The notes beneath the pieces are model-generated. The model was not told where the DNA came from. It searched no databases and worked only from the letters and a program-made list of their open reading frames with translations. Shown piece after piece: positions 24,426 through 62,391 of a stretch of 64,000 nucleotides of DNA. Made by a program: the position numbers and the translations under genes. The stretch's first letter is position 1. Each line of letters starts with the position of its first letter. The stretch is from contig CM034549.1 in NCBI GenBank assembly GCA_020055645.1, forward strand, positions 496,001 through 560,000. Reading direction: 5' to 3'. The stretch is from Tomocerus qinae (taxonomy: Eukaryota; Arthropoda; Collembola; Entomobryomorpha; Tomoceridae).

Positions 24426-25985
24426 TATGATAGTCAGCAAAACGGTGTATGTTGTGTCATAAGTCATAGCTACGCGCCCCTCTTATATACTATATATATC
24501 ATGTGCCCCTCTTACCGTCCAAGCTCCTTGGCCATAATATTATTATAGAAGTGGGTCACTTATAAAATTGTTATTTTGTAATGCCATTGGCTAAATCTAA
24601 TTTAATTCCACCAATACCATGATGATCTCTGTTTCATCAGAATGCAGCCGTCGTTTCACTTGGTTGGCTGTAAGCAAAAGCTTAAATAAGCATGATAAGA
24701 AAAATCCAGTACTTTCAGGAAAATTTGAAACTAAATAACAATAAAACTGAACATGATTTTTGGAGCAGGAAGGCGGGACTTTTGAGTGGAATTTTTTTTA
24801 AATACAAATAAATTTTACATTGGTCTTACAACGCTATGCCAGGCAGCAAAAACGTTTGGCACCGAGGTTGCATTTGAAATTGGAAGCTGTTCCGCCCACC
24901 CTAAGCTCCACCCCATGAACTAATGAAGGAGGCGTGACTTGATGCGGAATACTCAAAAAAATGGGAACTTCTGAGAAGACGCTACCCATGAAATTGGAAA
25001 ATTCGGAATCCCTAATACCACATGCGGAATGGTTGGAGTCTATCTTTTTACTTTTAGAATCACTTTTTAACCGCTTGCAAAGCTGGTTGCTGGCCTTGTC
25101 CAATTTGTTTCCTTTTAGGTTAGGTTTAATTCTTTCTGCAAGCCACCTACCTAACATAAAAAGTCACATTTAAGTTTTGTGAGCGTTGCAACCGTTGCCA
25201 CAGCTAAAAAGTGGTTTACCCCAAAGGATAGACTCCATTTCCGAATTTGTCCACTTGGAAAATAATTTCTATAAGCACAACAATCAGTTCAAACCAAAAA
25301 TACGATCCAAACCTCATTTGACTTTTTCCCTCCATTAAAACTGTTTAGTAATACTTTCTGCGCTCCAATAAAAGGAGCCCAGTGAAAGGGCTGTCAACTG
25401 ATATTTGGACCACTGTCAGGTATCCAGAATTTTAGGTTGCCCATCCGATCTTTACCCTCTAGTAACCCCGTCCACTTTTATGGAGTGGGCGGAGCGGAGC
25501 ATGTTATCCTTGAAAATTCGGGATGCCTGCAACTATGAATATAATTTCAAGTTAAGTGTCAGTTGACAATGCCATGCAAAGGCATGCAGGATGATTATAT
25601 ATACCATGCTGAACTTAAAGCGTAGAGCTAAAGGCATCATTCAAATCAAAATCATCCTCGGCGAGATTGACAACCAAAAAAATTCCCTCAGCTTTTTCAC
25701 CAGTAACCGAATAAAATAAAAATGTTTTGAAATCTAAATTTCCTAAAAAGTCATTTGCAGGACAACATTTTGAAAATTTGACATAAGAATCCAAATGAAA
25801 TTAAATGTTTTCCTGTGCTGCAAAATTTGTCTCTTTCCAATAATGTTCACCTCATTTTCGTAGCAGCCTCCGTTTGGGAGCTAGGTGACCTAAACCGTGT
25901 GAACAAACATTTGTCCGTCCCTATATGCTGTACTTCCCTACATAAATCGAATATTTCAATATTTGATGCTTCCAAATTCAAACAT
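24426..25985. other. Gene-free stretch
   Basis: No exon or well-bounded element was recognised. A CCAAT box pair (ATTGG at 24586, CCAAT at 24611) and a worn transposon end near 25845-25890 are the only signals noted. Open frames near 24834-25173 overlap on both strands and have no recognisable domain. Confidence 0.45.
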
Positions 25986-26467
25986 CAGTGTACAAAATAC
26001 CATTTACCACTTACCAGTGGTAAGCGGTTTTTAATGGTATTTTAACGTTAAATACCACTATCCAAAAAGTAGTGGTAAGTGGTATAAATGGTAAAAATAG
26101 TTACATTTAAATTTCCTGTTTGAATTTTGAATAAAATTCGGTGCCAAAGTATGAAATAGCTTAGCAGATGATCCTTGTTGTCACAAATTGATAAGTGTTC
26201 ATCAATTAGAGTAGGATTCAACCAATGGGGGCGAACTTTTGGTGTACAATCAAATAAATATGATTAATTTAATTGATTAAAGGGCTAATTGGAAATATTT
26301 CATAGAAAATAAAGTTTTAAAACTTATATTTTAGGAAGTCTAGTGTATCTGTACTCAGCTATCTAATCAATTGCTAAAATTTACCATTAAATGCATTTTT
26401 ACCATTAAGTGCATTTTTACCACTGCGATGGTAAAAAAGGCTAAAAAGTGGTAAATTTTGTACACTG
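25986..26467. mobile_element. hAT-like MITE (CAGTGTAC family), copy 1
   Basis: 482 bp with inverted ends CAGTGTACAAAAT and inner TACCACT/AGTGGTA repeats. The flanks are TCAAACAT and TCAAAAAT, an 8-bp duplication with one change. Other copies: 50549-51131 and 58630-59699. A CAGTG end plus an 8-bp duplication fits the hAT superfamily. No coding capacity. Confidence 0.85.
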
Positions 26468-26475
26468 TCAAAAAT

Positions 26476-27685
26476 CGATCGTAAAAATCTTAATAGATTC
26501 TGAAATTGAAAAGCTAACACTGAACGTCCAGCCGATTTCCTGGAATCCTTGAATGATTATTGATTTATTGAAATGATTTATTAACCAATTGAAAACTATT
26601 ACATATGGAATAGAAATAATATGTTATCTATAATCACTCTAGGATAAATAAGTAGTAAGCTGAATAAGAATTAATAAAGTTTTTCTCTGGAAGGTCCCAT
26701 ATCCCGTTAGTGTTAAAATTTTTGTTAGTTTAAGTATCTTGGTGATTAGAAAGCCGAGGGAATTGAAACATGTCAAATGACAAATGTTGCACAGCTCTAA
26801 GCATTCTTGAAACTAAAACTAGGTATGAATATTTCACATGGAATACGAATAGAGGACGTCCACTCACGTTACTTTGGCTTTCCACGACTCACATACTCAT
26901 ATTCATATTTAGATGCACCCCTTGTTTTAACTTGAAACATACATAAAACATTTGGCAAAAATTGAATATTTGGATTATATATTTGATTATTAGCGCCCTT
27001 CTTTATTCTCTTTTTGTGTAACAATTGTGTTCATAATTTCAATTCTGACTTAGAAACGCATGCTCTTTTAGATGCTACTATTTTAGTCTCAATACAGTTA
27101 CCTACTAGAGAATTATTAAGAGTGAAAGTTAAAATTCCGGTTCATTCTGGACCACCCTATACATATTGACATATGCTGTAGTCCATTTTTTAAGATATAG
27201 CCTTTTGCATGTATTAAATTTTGAAATGCAATTTTGCAAAAATGTCTTAAATTCTTGACGACATGATAATTTTGATAAAAACAAAGCAGGGCCGTATTAT
27301 TATTTTATTATTTATTTTATTATTTCTGCATTTTCTTTCAGCAAACCTCCCTCTTAGACATTGTTCTATTTCAAAAAGATGAATTATTGTGAGATTCAGT
27401 CAGACCTTCCATTCCCAAACGGAATCTTATTGAATTATGGAAATGCAGCTATGTTTTTGGTTACCATAAAAATTTATAGACTACCCAAATAGGGACATTT
27501 TTTAAAATATCATGAATCATCATTTTTACCTACTTCTTTCCCTTGCAATGTATACATTCATTACTGAAATAAGAAATTAAACAAGCCAGTTAAAAATCGA
27601 TTATGCAATCAAATTGTAATGGAATGTTGGTTTATTGTTTGGTTGTGATATATATTACAGCTAATAATTTTGTAAGCCCAGTTAG
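26476..27685. other. Gene-free stretch
   Basis: AT-rich sequence without recognisable exons, repeats with clear ends, or RNA genes. Confidence 0.45.
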
Positions 27686-27862
27686 CAGGGCCGCAGCCAG
27701 AAAAAAATTTCGGGAGGGGCCCGACAAATAATAATTGAAAAGTAATACTATATTCGCGCGAAGCGCGAAAAAATTTTGGGTTTTAAGGCAAAAATTCCTT
27801 TCTTTTCTTCGATTTCGGGGGGGGGGGGCGGGCCCCTGGCCCCCTCCCTCGCTGCGGCCCTG
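27686..27862. mobile_element. Short palindromic MITE, GGGCCGCAGC family, copy 2
   Basis: 177 bp with inverted ends CAGGGCCGCAGC and the TTCGCGCGAAGCGCGAA core. Both flanks read CCAGTTAG, a perfect 8-bp duplication, which fixes the boundaries of this family and supports a hAT-like origin. Confidence 0.85.
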
Positions 27863-27977
27863 CCAGTTAGTTGCTCATGAATTATTAGTAGTCATAATAA
27901 ATATCAATACCTCAATTCTGTTAAATATTACATAGCATTTCTGCATTTATAAAAACTTGCATGCATATCTCATTTAT

Positions 27978-28688
27978 TAAGTAGCGGCAGCTGCTTTATA
28001 GGAATGCCCAATCTGTCTGTCTGTCTGTCTGTCTGTCCGTAAGCACGATAACTTTCGAACGGAATAAAATATTTCGTTCAAACTTTTTTTACGCAATCTA
28101 GGGGTCAAAAGACAGATCAAGTTCGTGAACCCCACCCCCTGACCAGGGGTGGGGTTCGAAAATTAAAAATTGACGTAACTTCCGTTCTATGCGTTGTAAA
28201 ATGTTGTGTAATACCTCGTACGACATCAAAATGATTTAAGGAACACTATTAAGTAGGTTACAGTAATCCCCTTACAGGGGAAGGGGGTAAAAACATAAAA
28301 ATTGACGTAACTTCCGTTATATTCGTCCTAAAAGATAGTTTAATACCTCGTTCGATATCAGAATGGTTTAAGGAACACTATTAAGTAGGTTACAGTCATC
28401 CTCTAACAGGGGAAGGGGGTGAAATCATAAAAATTGACGTAACTTCCGTTATATTCGTCCTAAAAGATAGTTTAATACCTCGTTCGATATCAGAATGGTT
28501 TAAGGAACACTATTAAGTAGGTTGCAGTCATCCCCTAACAGGGGAAGGGGCTAAAATCATAAAAATTGACGTAACTTCCGTTATACTCGTCCTAAAAAAT
28601 CGTTTAATACCTCGTTCGATATCAGAATGATTTAAGGAACATTATTAAACTAAAAATAGACACTGTTTTACTCTTTTGCCGCTACTTT
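27978..28688. mobile_element. Inverted-ended element carrying 132-bp tandem repeats
   Basis: AGTAGCGGCAGC on the left pairs with TTTGCCGCTACT on the right. Next to the left end is a CTGT tetranucleotide run (about 28012-28037). From about 28130 to 28660 there are nearly four tandem units of 132 bp, each containing TTGACGTAACTTCCGTT, ACCTCGTTCGATATCAG and an AGGGGAAGGGGG tract. No coding frame spans it. Confidence 0.65.
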
Positions 28689-28877
28689 TTTACATCCATT
28701 TGTACATGGTTTATTATTATTAGGCACACTCCATGTTCATCGGCATACCTACTTCTGTAATAAAAGAAGTAACAATAATATTTTGTGCTTTTGCTTTAAC
28801 ACACTTGCGAAGTGGCGGATATTCTTCTTTAAAGCCATTATACATTTGTGGGAACTTCATTAAATTCTACCCCTTAA

Positions 28878-29375
28878 GGTAATGGTGCATGTTTCAAAAG
28901 ACTCAGATTGTTTTTGCCACAAATGGGGATGTGGCTGGGCAACCAGCAAAAATTATCATAGAGGGTAAATGGGAATCGGAAAAATTCGTACTTTTTTTTG
29001 GAAATTCCCTAAGGATCTGAGACCACTGGTCCTACTGCCGCACAATAATTTTTTAAAAATTCTTCGATACTTATTCTATGGTAGTTGTATTGAAAATTCA
29101 ACATTTTGGTCTTCGACTTGAAGATATCATCGTTTGAAACCGAAAAATGTGTTTTTTTGTGAATTATATATTGCGAATTTATATCTTCAAGTCAAAGTCC
29201 AAAATGTGGAATTTTCAATATAACTACCATAGAATAAGTATCGAAGAATTTTTTAAAAATTAATGTACGGCTGTAGTACCAGTGGTCTCAGATCCTTAGG
29301 GAATTTCCAAAAAAAAGTTACTGGCAAATAAATATGATAGTCGAGAAATTATTTTGGTTTCCATGCACCTGGGCT
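28878..29375. mobile_element. TTAA-type MITE, copy 2
   Basis: 498 bp flanked by TTAA at 28874-28877 and 29376-29379. Same ends and inner arms as the copies at 12125-13998 and 58694-59183. It interrupts a foldback of the 11588-14200 family: CTTCATTAAATTCTACCCC lies directly to its left and ATACATTTTGGAAATCAT to its right. Confidence 0.85.
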
Positions 29376-29569
29376 TTAAAATACATTTTGGAAATCATAT
29401 AGATTTATGTCATGGAAATCTGCAATTTCATTGGCTAATGACAAAAAATTTGGACCAATCAGAAAGGGGCAAAAAGGGTCAGATTTTGAATCACTGTCAG
29501 AACTAATGGTTACGACAGTAAGATCGAACATGACATTCAAAAGATAATTTACCGTATTAATCGATTTAG

Positions 29570-29830
29570 TTCCCTAGGGGAACTCCCATTTGAAGACCAT
29601 TTTTTTGGGCAATAATATTCTTATAGTTCCCCACATAGGGAATTATTATGATATGGGAAACTATATTTCGAAGGGCAAATTTTAAAAAATCAATGTCAAA
29701 TTTTTGTATTATTTCAATGCAAAATTAAACTATAAATGTATTGAATGAGTGTATTAGAAAGAAATTATTGCGATATGGGGAACTAAATCGATTAATACGG
29801 TATATGCATCGTGCATTTATACAAGAATAC
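29570..29830. repeat. Interspersed repeat, related to 24250-24425
   Basis: Shares the AACTCCCATTTGAAGACCAT and GTTCCCCACAT words with 24250-24425, in inverted order, and ends with another AACTAAATCGATTAATACGG copy, so it may itself be a foldback. Confidence 0.5.
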
Positions 29831-30504
29831 CGACAATGGCAGAGTTCCTTGCACATGTGTCAGTTATTTATTTTATTTATTTAGACTCACTGAACACGAC
29901 ATCACCGTCAATTCAATGGAGGCTATTATAACATAAGAATCTAATCTAATCACATTATTTGCGGGTGTTTGTCTGTCAAGGAACAAAAAAGGAGCATTTT
30001 TGTTTTGGAGAGCGAAATAGATGGGTAGGTAAAGACTGCACTGGCCTGGTAAAAATTATATTGCTTTGAGGAAACAATATAGGGGGTAATGTGGAGACTA
30101 TGACCGCATGAAGTTGATAAATACATATTATTTATTTTGAGGCAGTGGGCAGGTAATTGTGGTAGGTAGGTGAAGACAAGAAGGCATTGATTAAAAACTA
30201 TTTTTTGGAAAGTAGAATAGGGGATACATGGAGCTGATTAAAAGTTGATCATAAGTACACCGAGTTAATAAAAAAATATGGTAATTGATGAGGTAGAGGG
30301 TTAATGAGCTGAGGGAAAAGGTTAGTTTTCGGGTTCCTATTGTATAAATGAAGTCACAGATGGCAGAAGGCCTTCTATTTTTTTACTGCTAGGTTCCAAC
30401 ATAGCGATTTCCCCTGATGTGTATCCACAATCAAGTTGTGAACTGTGAATAGAAAAATCAATGCATGAAGAATGAAAAATCATTTTTATTTAATATTTGT
30501 CATG

Positions 30505-30545
30505 TGTAACTGAGCCCTGTCCGTAGGACGGGATAACCAGATAGT
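30505..30545 (+). mobile_element. Possible worn Helitron-like end
   Basis: GAGCCCTGTCC and GACGGG words match the better end at 37458-37494, though the terminal CTAG is changed here. Weak evidence. Confidence 0.25.
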
Positions 30546-31431
30546 ATTGCAGTAAGCGCGAAACTTATATCTTTTGTAAAATATCTTCGTTTGATCGTTT
30601 GATATAATATCTTTTGAATGGGATGTCCGATCTTAATAATATCTAGGATAATTAGACTAGTTTCAATCGATGGGGATAATATAATCTTTTTAGTTATTAC
30701 CGTTACGTAATAATTATCATGCAATTACGATTATGACCGAATGTATCCCTCTTAGTCTAGTCTGAGAGAGTCATTATATCCCTCACAGTCTCCTATCCTT
30801 CCCAGTCTACCACATATACATTGCAATGGAAACAAGTAGGTAGAAATAGATCCCACATAATAGAATAGGACTACGTTGTATCTATTATCTGCATTTGCTA
30901 AAATTATGAAGCCATTATAATCTATCGTTGTAATGGAGTAATCTATCAAATTGCTGCATTTTAAAAACTATCATCCAATAAGATTGAACATTAGAGATGT
31001 GATTTGTGTCAGGAATGTCTACTTCGGGTTGAATCTCACAGTATGTATAATGTATATTTATTTCAAATATTTAATTTTCCGAGGGGAGTAATAACGGTGG
31101 GAATGAAATATTTCGCGAAATGTTTCAAAAATTTCAGGTGTTTACTTCTGACAAAAATTTCAAAAGCCTGTGAGAGGGGATTAGTGTGGAAATTATGTAC
31201 GAAGCCAACGAGCTCTATCCCATGTATCGTATCATATTAAAAACTTGACTATAGCTATAGCATGCTGACAACGTGCGTTATCTATAAACATGCCTTCTGT
31301 ATTGACTTAAGTGTTTCATGCAAGCAATACACATACTCATTCATAAATAAATTTCGTGCAGCGTATCTCTCTATCACTTATAATATATCATCATCAGACA
31401 GTCAAACTACAGAATTAATAAATAAAATTAC

Positions 31432-58066
<26,635 letters not shown>

Positions 58067-58629
58067 CTATTTTAAATTAAAATAGGTTATACCACAGCAC
58101 GCATATAATTTCAAACGCATTTTTGATTTGTCATCTCATAGGCATCGGAAAGCCTAAGTATTTAGTACTTTGATTAATTTTCCAGTATTTAAGAACAATT
58201 TTAACACTTTTTTGAGTTCCAAAATCTTATATAACAAACTGCTTTTAATCACATATTCTAAACACTCTAATTACCAGTTAGAAATAAAATGAAGTATTTT
58301 TTGAAGGTATTTAAATGGTTCTGTTCTGAATAATCAGAACCAAGGACGTATCCAGAACTATAATTGAAGGGATCCAGGAATTTTCACATATCAATACTAT
58401 GCATGACAATGTACGGTACTCGAGTAAAGTTGTCATTTGCAAAATATTTATCACTGCCTAGGTTATAATGTAAATTTTACGTTTATGGAAAAGGAAAAAG
58501 TGATGAAAATTCATTCGGAACCCATCAAATTAATGTCCGCAAATCGTTAAACAGTGGAGCAGGTATTGGAATTATTATATTTGACTTCTAATTCAATATT
58601 TTAAGGCAGAAGCTGGGTGACATTATGAG

Positions 58630-59699
58630 CAGTGTACAAAATACCATTACTACTTACCAGTGGTAAGTGGTTTTTAATGGTATTTAACGTTAAAGCCCAG
58701 GTGCATGGAAACGAAAATAATTTCTCGACTATCATATTTGCCAGTAACTTTTTTTTGGAAATTCCCTAAGGATCTGAGACCACTGGTCCTACAGCCGTAC
58801 AACAATTTTTTAAAAATTCTTCGATACTTATTCTATGGTAGCTATATTGAAAATTCCACATTTTGGGCTTTGACTTGAAGATATAAATTCGCAATTCACA
58901 AAAAAACACACACTTTTCGGTTTCAAACGATGATATCTTCAAGTCGAAGACCAAAATGTGGAATTTTCAATATAACTACCATAGAATAAGTATCGAAGAA
59001 TTTAAAAAAAATTATTGTACGGCTGTGTAGGACCAGTGGTCTCAGATCCTTAGGGAATTTCCAAAAAAAGTACGAATTTTTCCGATTCCCATTTACCCTC
59101 TATGATAATTTTTGCTGGTTGCCCAGCAACATCCCCATTTGTGGCAAAAACAATCTGCGTCTTTTGAAACATGCACCATTGCCTTAAATACCACTACGTA
59201 AAGAGTAGTGGTAAGTGGTATAAATGTTAAAAATGGTAAAAAATAGTTTCATTTAAATTTCGTGTTTGAATTTTGAATAAAACTAGGTGCCAAAGTATGA
59301 AATAGCTTAGCAGATGATCATTGTTGTCACATATTGATAAGTGTTCATCAATCAGAGTAGGATTCAACCAATGGGGGCGCTAACAACCCTTGCCGATTGA
59401 GAAATTAATTGCAATTAAATTAGCATCAATTTTAAATGGGCGATACCAAATACAATCTTTTTGTCTTCTTTTTATAATTTTTGGTGTACAATCAAATAAA
59501 TATGATTAATTTAATTGCTTAAGAGGCTAATTGGAACTATTTCAGAGAAAATAAAGTTTTATAACTTATATTTTAGGAAGTCTAGTGTATCTGTACTCAG
59601 CTGTCTAATCAATCGCTAAAATTTACCATTTTTACCATTAAATGCATTTTTACCACTGTGATGGTAAAAAGGCTAAAAAGTGGTAAATTTTGTACACTG
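58630..59699. mobile_element. hAT-like MITE (CAGTGTAC family), copy 3, interrupted
   Basis: Ends CAGTGTACAAAAT; both flanks read ATTATGAG, a perfect 8-bp duplication. It is split at an internal TTAA by the MITE at 58694-59183. Confidence 0.92.
58694..59183. mobile_element. TTAA-type MITE, copy 3
   Basis: 490 bp, flanked by TTAA at 58690-58693 and 59184-59187. Ends AGCCCAGGTGCATGG and CATGCACCATTGCC (complement). In opposite orientation to copy 2. The arms around the centre (near 58900) could form a hairpin of about 200 bp. Confidence 0.92.
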
Positions 59700-59769
59700 A
59701 TTATGAGTGTTCCAAATGATACCATTCATTTTGTATTTAGTGAAGATGGTATTTGGACATTTGGATGGG

Positions 59770-61450
59770 GGACTTACTGAAGACCCGAAAGCCGAATTCT
59801 GTATACCCGAAATTCGAATACTGTAGATCCGAAAACTGAATACTGTAGACCAATGTTTCGACTGGGAAATACCACTAACGGGAAGTTTCTCATTTCCCAC
59901 TGGGAAATGTGGGTATCAAAATGGAGTGGAAAATGGAAAGTGTGGGAAATAGAATCAAAATTGCGGCAAAATTCAAATTTTTGGGCTTTATTTCCCACGT
60001 TTCTTATCTATTTCCCATTTACCATAATTTCCAATATTTCCCGGACGGAAAACATAGTTGGGTGGGAAATAAGAATATTCGCAACTCTGCCTGCTGTAGA
60101 CCCAAAATCTGAATACTGTAGACCCGAAATCCAAATACTCTAAACCAGAAAATCGAATACCGCTGACCCGAAAACCGAATAACTCGTACACGAAAATTTT
60201 GCCACCAGAAAACCCTAAAGTGCCCAAAAGAAAGTGGTCAAAATGGCATCAACCTTCAATTTTACCCAAATGGTCAATTCGTTTTTGCCATTTTGTAACC
60301 TTGATGGTCTATAGATATAGTAACTAACATCTAGATAAGAAGTCTACGTCCATTCAGTGTATTGCATTTTTATGACCTGCGAAAAACAGGCCAAGAGGGA
60401 ATTAAGGAAACAGCTAGCTAAATTCAAAAGCTCAATCTATTTGTTTGACAACATTGAGATTGTGATTTATTTGTTTATATTAGGTAAGCCGCATTTTTTT
60501 CTATTTTGCCTCGGTTTAATTAAATACGAAAGGTAAACAAAGTTTAATCGTACGTACCGTACTTTAATCGGACCGTACTTCCAAACTATATAAATCTATT
60601 TGATGGTTATATTGAAGTTTTTGGACATCTTTATCACTTGGGTGGTCAAATCAGAGGCTTTTGCCATTTTTACCACTTGGGTGGTCATATTGGAAGTTTA
60701 TGACATTTTTATCACTTGGGAGCTTAAATTGGAGGTTTAAACCACACAAGTGGCCAAAATGGAGACTTTGACCATTTTTAGCCATTTGAGCGGTCAAATT
60801 TGAAGTTTTGACCATTTTGACCACTTGTGTGATCAAATTAGAGACTTTGACCATTTTAAACTATTTAGATAGTAAAATTGATAATTTGGCTATTTTAACC
60901 ATTTGGGTGGTAAAATTGTTGACAACTTGGGTGGTCTAATTGAAACTTTTGACCATTTGGGTGGTCAAATTGAAACTTTTGACCATTTGGGTGGCCAAAT
61001 TGAAACTTTTGACCATTTGGGTGGTCAAATTAAAACTTTTGACTATTTGGGTGATCAAACTGAAGGTTTATGTCATTTTGAGCACTTGGGTGGTTAAATT
61101 GCAGGTTTGTGCGGTTTTGTAAACTTGGGTGGTCAAACTAAAAGTTTTTTGACCATTTGGGTAACCAATTAGGAGGTTTTGCCCATTTTGACCATTTGGG
61201 TGGTCAAATTGAGGGTTATAGGGCATATATGGGTTTTCGGGCACTTTTGGGAATCCAGAGTTTGGTTGGCGAGATTTTCGGGTCTAGGGTATTTGATTTT
61301 CGGGTCTATAGTATTCGGATATCGGGTTTACAGCATTCGGGTTTCGGTTCTCCAGTATTCGGATTTTGGGTCTACAGATTCGGCTTTTGGGTCTACAGTA
61401 TTCGGACTTCGGGTCTACAGCATTTGGGTTTCGGGTCTCTAGTAGGTCCC
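59770..61450. repeat. Foldback built from minisatellite arms
   Basis: The left side (about 59776-60220) has tandem GACCCGAAA-CCGAATACTGTA-type units of roughly 20 bp; the right side (about 61230-61445) has the complement, TACAGTATTCGG and TTTCGGGTCTA units. Inside these lies a second pair: AAAGTGGTCAAAATGG-type units near 60225-60290 and a long degenerate array of TTTGGGTGGTCAAATTGA-type units (about 60610-61220). An insertion of TTTCCCA/TGGGAAA-rich sequence (about 59855-60095) splits the left array. Confidence 0.75.
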
Positions 61451-61796
61451 TTTTGGATGGAAGATTTCTAGCTTGATCGACTTCCCTTGTGACAATTAGG
61501 TGTCAGCGGGATATTTTTGTTTGACATTTTTTACAAAATACGACATAAACGGCCCTCTTACGGTTAGTTACTTATTATGGTATTTGTAAGTCTATTGGTT
61601 AGTAATACTATTATCACTATGACTACGGTGTCAATGCTTGTACTTGACGGCCGTTTATGTCACATGGACAATAGACATCCTTGATAGTAGTTATAACAAC
61701 CATGATTATAACTTAAACTTACACAAGTATGAATATGAATGCATTGGAGAAAGATGCAAACAAAAAAATTTTGTACTAAAGTATTGTTACCACAGC

Positions 61797-62000
61797 TCAA
61801 CATCTAAGTACAGGGCAAGACAGGATCCATTACCGTCATGTAAACAGTAAAATTATTGACTTTTGTCGAAGTCAGAGCTGTCCGCCGTAAGGCCTATGCT
61901 AAAGTGTAAACAACGTACGTGAGGCTGTCACAACGTCCTGCCCAGTGAGAAAGTCATTTTGGATAAACAGATCAAATTGGTCAATCTCCATTTAAGTTTA
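61797..62000 (+). repeat. Partial copy of the 480-bp palindromic MITE
   Basis: Matches the left half from AGCTCAAC through GTCAATCTCCATTTAAGTTT, with a short internal deletion relative to the full copies, and ends against a fragment of the GGAGGAATAAAGCCAGATG family. Confidence 0.8.
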
Positions 62001-62004
62001 AAAA

Positions 62005-62250
62005 AATCAAATTCCCATGAAAATGAGTCAGTTTCAGTTTTTTATAAAACGTTGATGTTTTTGGTCCATTTAAAGCAACCATATCAAAGTTCCGAATGCC
62101 AACTTTCGTTCCTTGATAGTCCACGGTTCCAAAAATGTAGGTCCCATAATAATCAGACCAATCCTCCGGGAGAAATAGTAGCCGATGTAAAACAATTTTA
62201 TTTTTAACATGCATTTTGATATAGCCCCTTGTGGTTGCTATGCAGGCGGG
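62005..62250 (+). repeat. Fragment of the GGAGGAATAAAGCCAGATG family
   Basis: Single arm with TTTAAAGCAACCATATCAAAG and GGTTGCTATGCAGGCGG, in the same orientation as 7330-7560. Confidence 0.6.
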
Positions 62251-62391
62251 AACTAAAACCTTAAGACTAAGGCAAGCAATCAAAATCCAATGCTTTCTTA
62301 TTTTATTAGCATGGGCAGCAGTAGGGCTACTGTTCCTATATCTCCCTTGGTTTACTGACATTCACTTTGGCATTTTGTGCCAAAATGAAAA

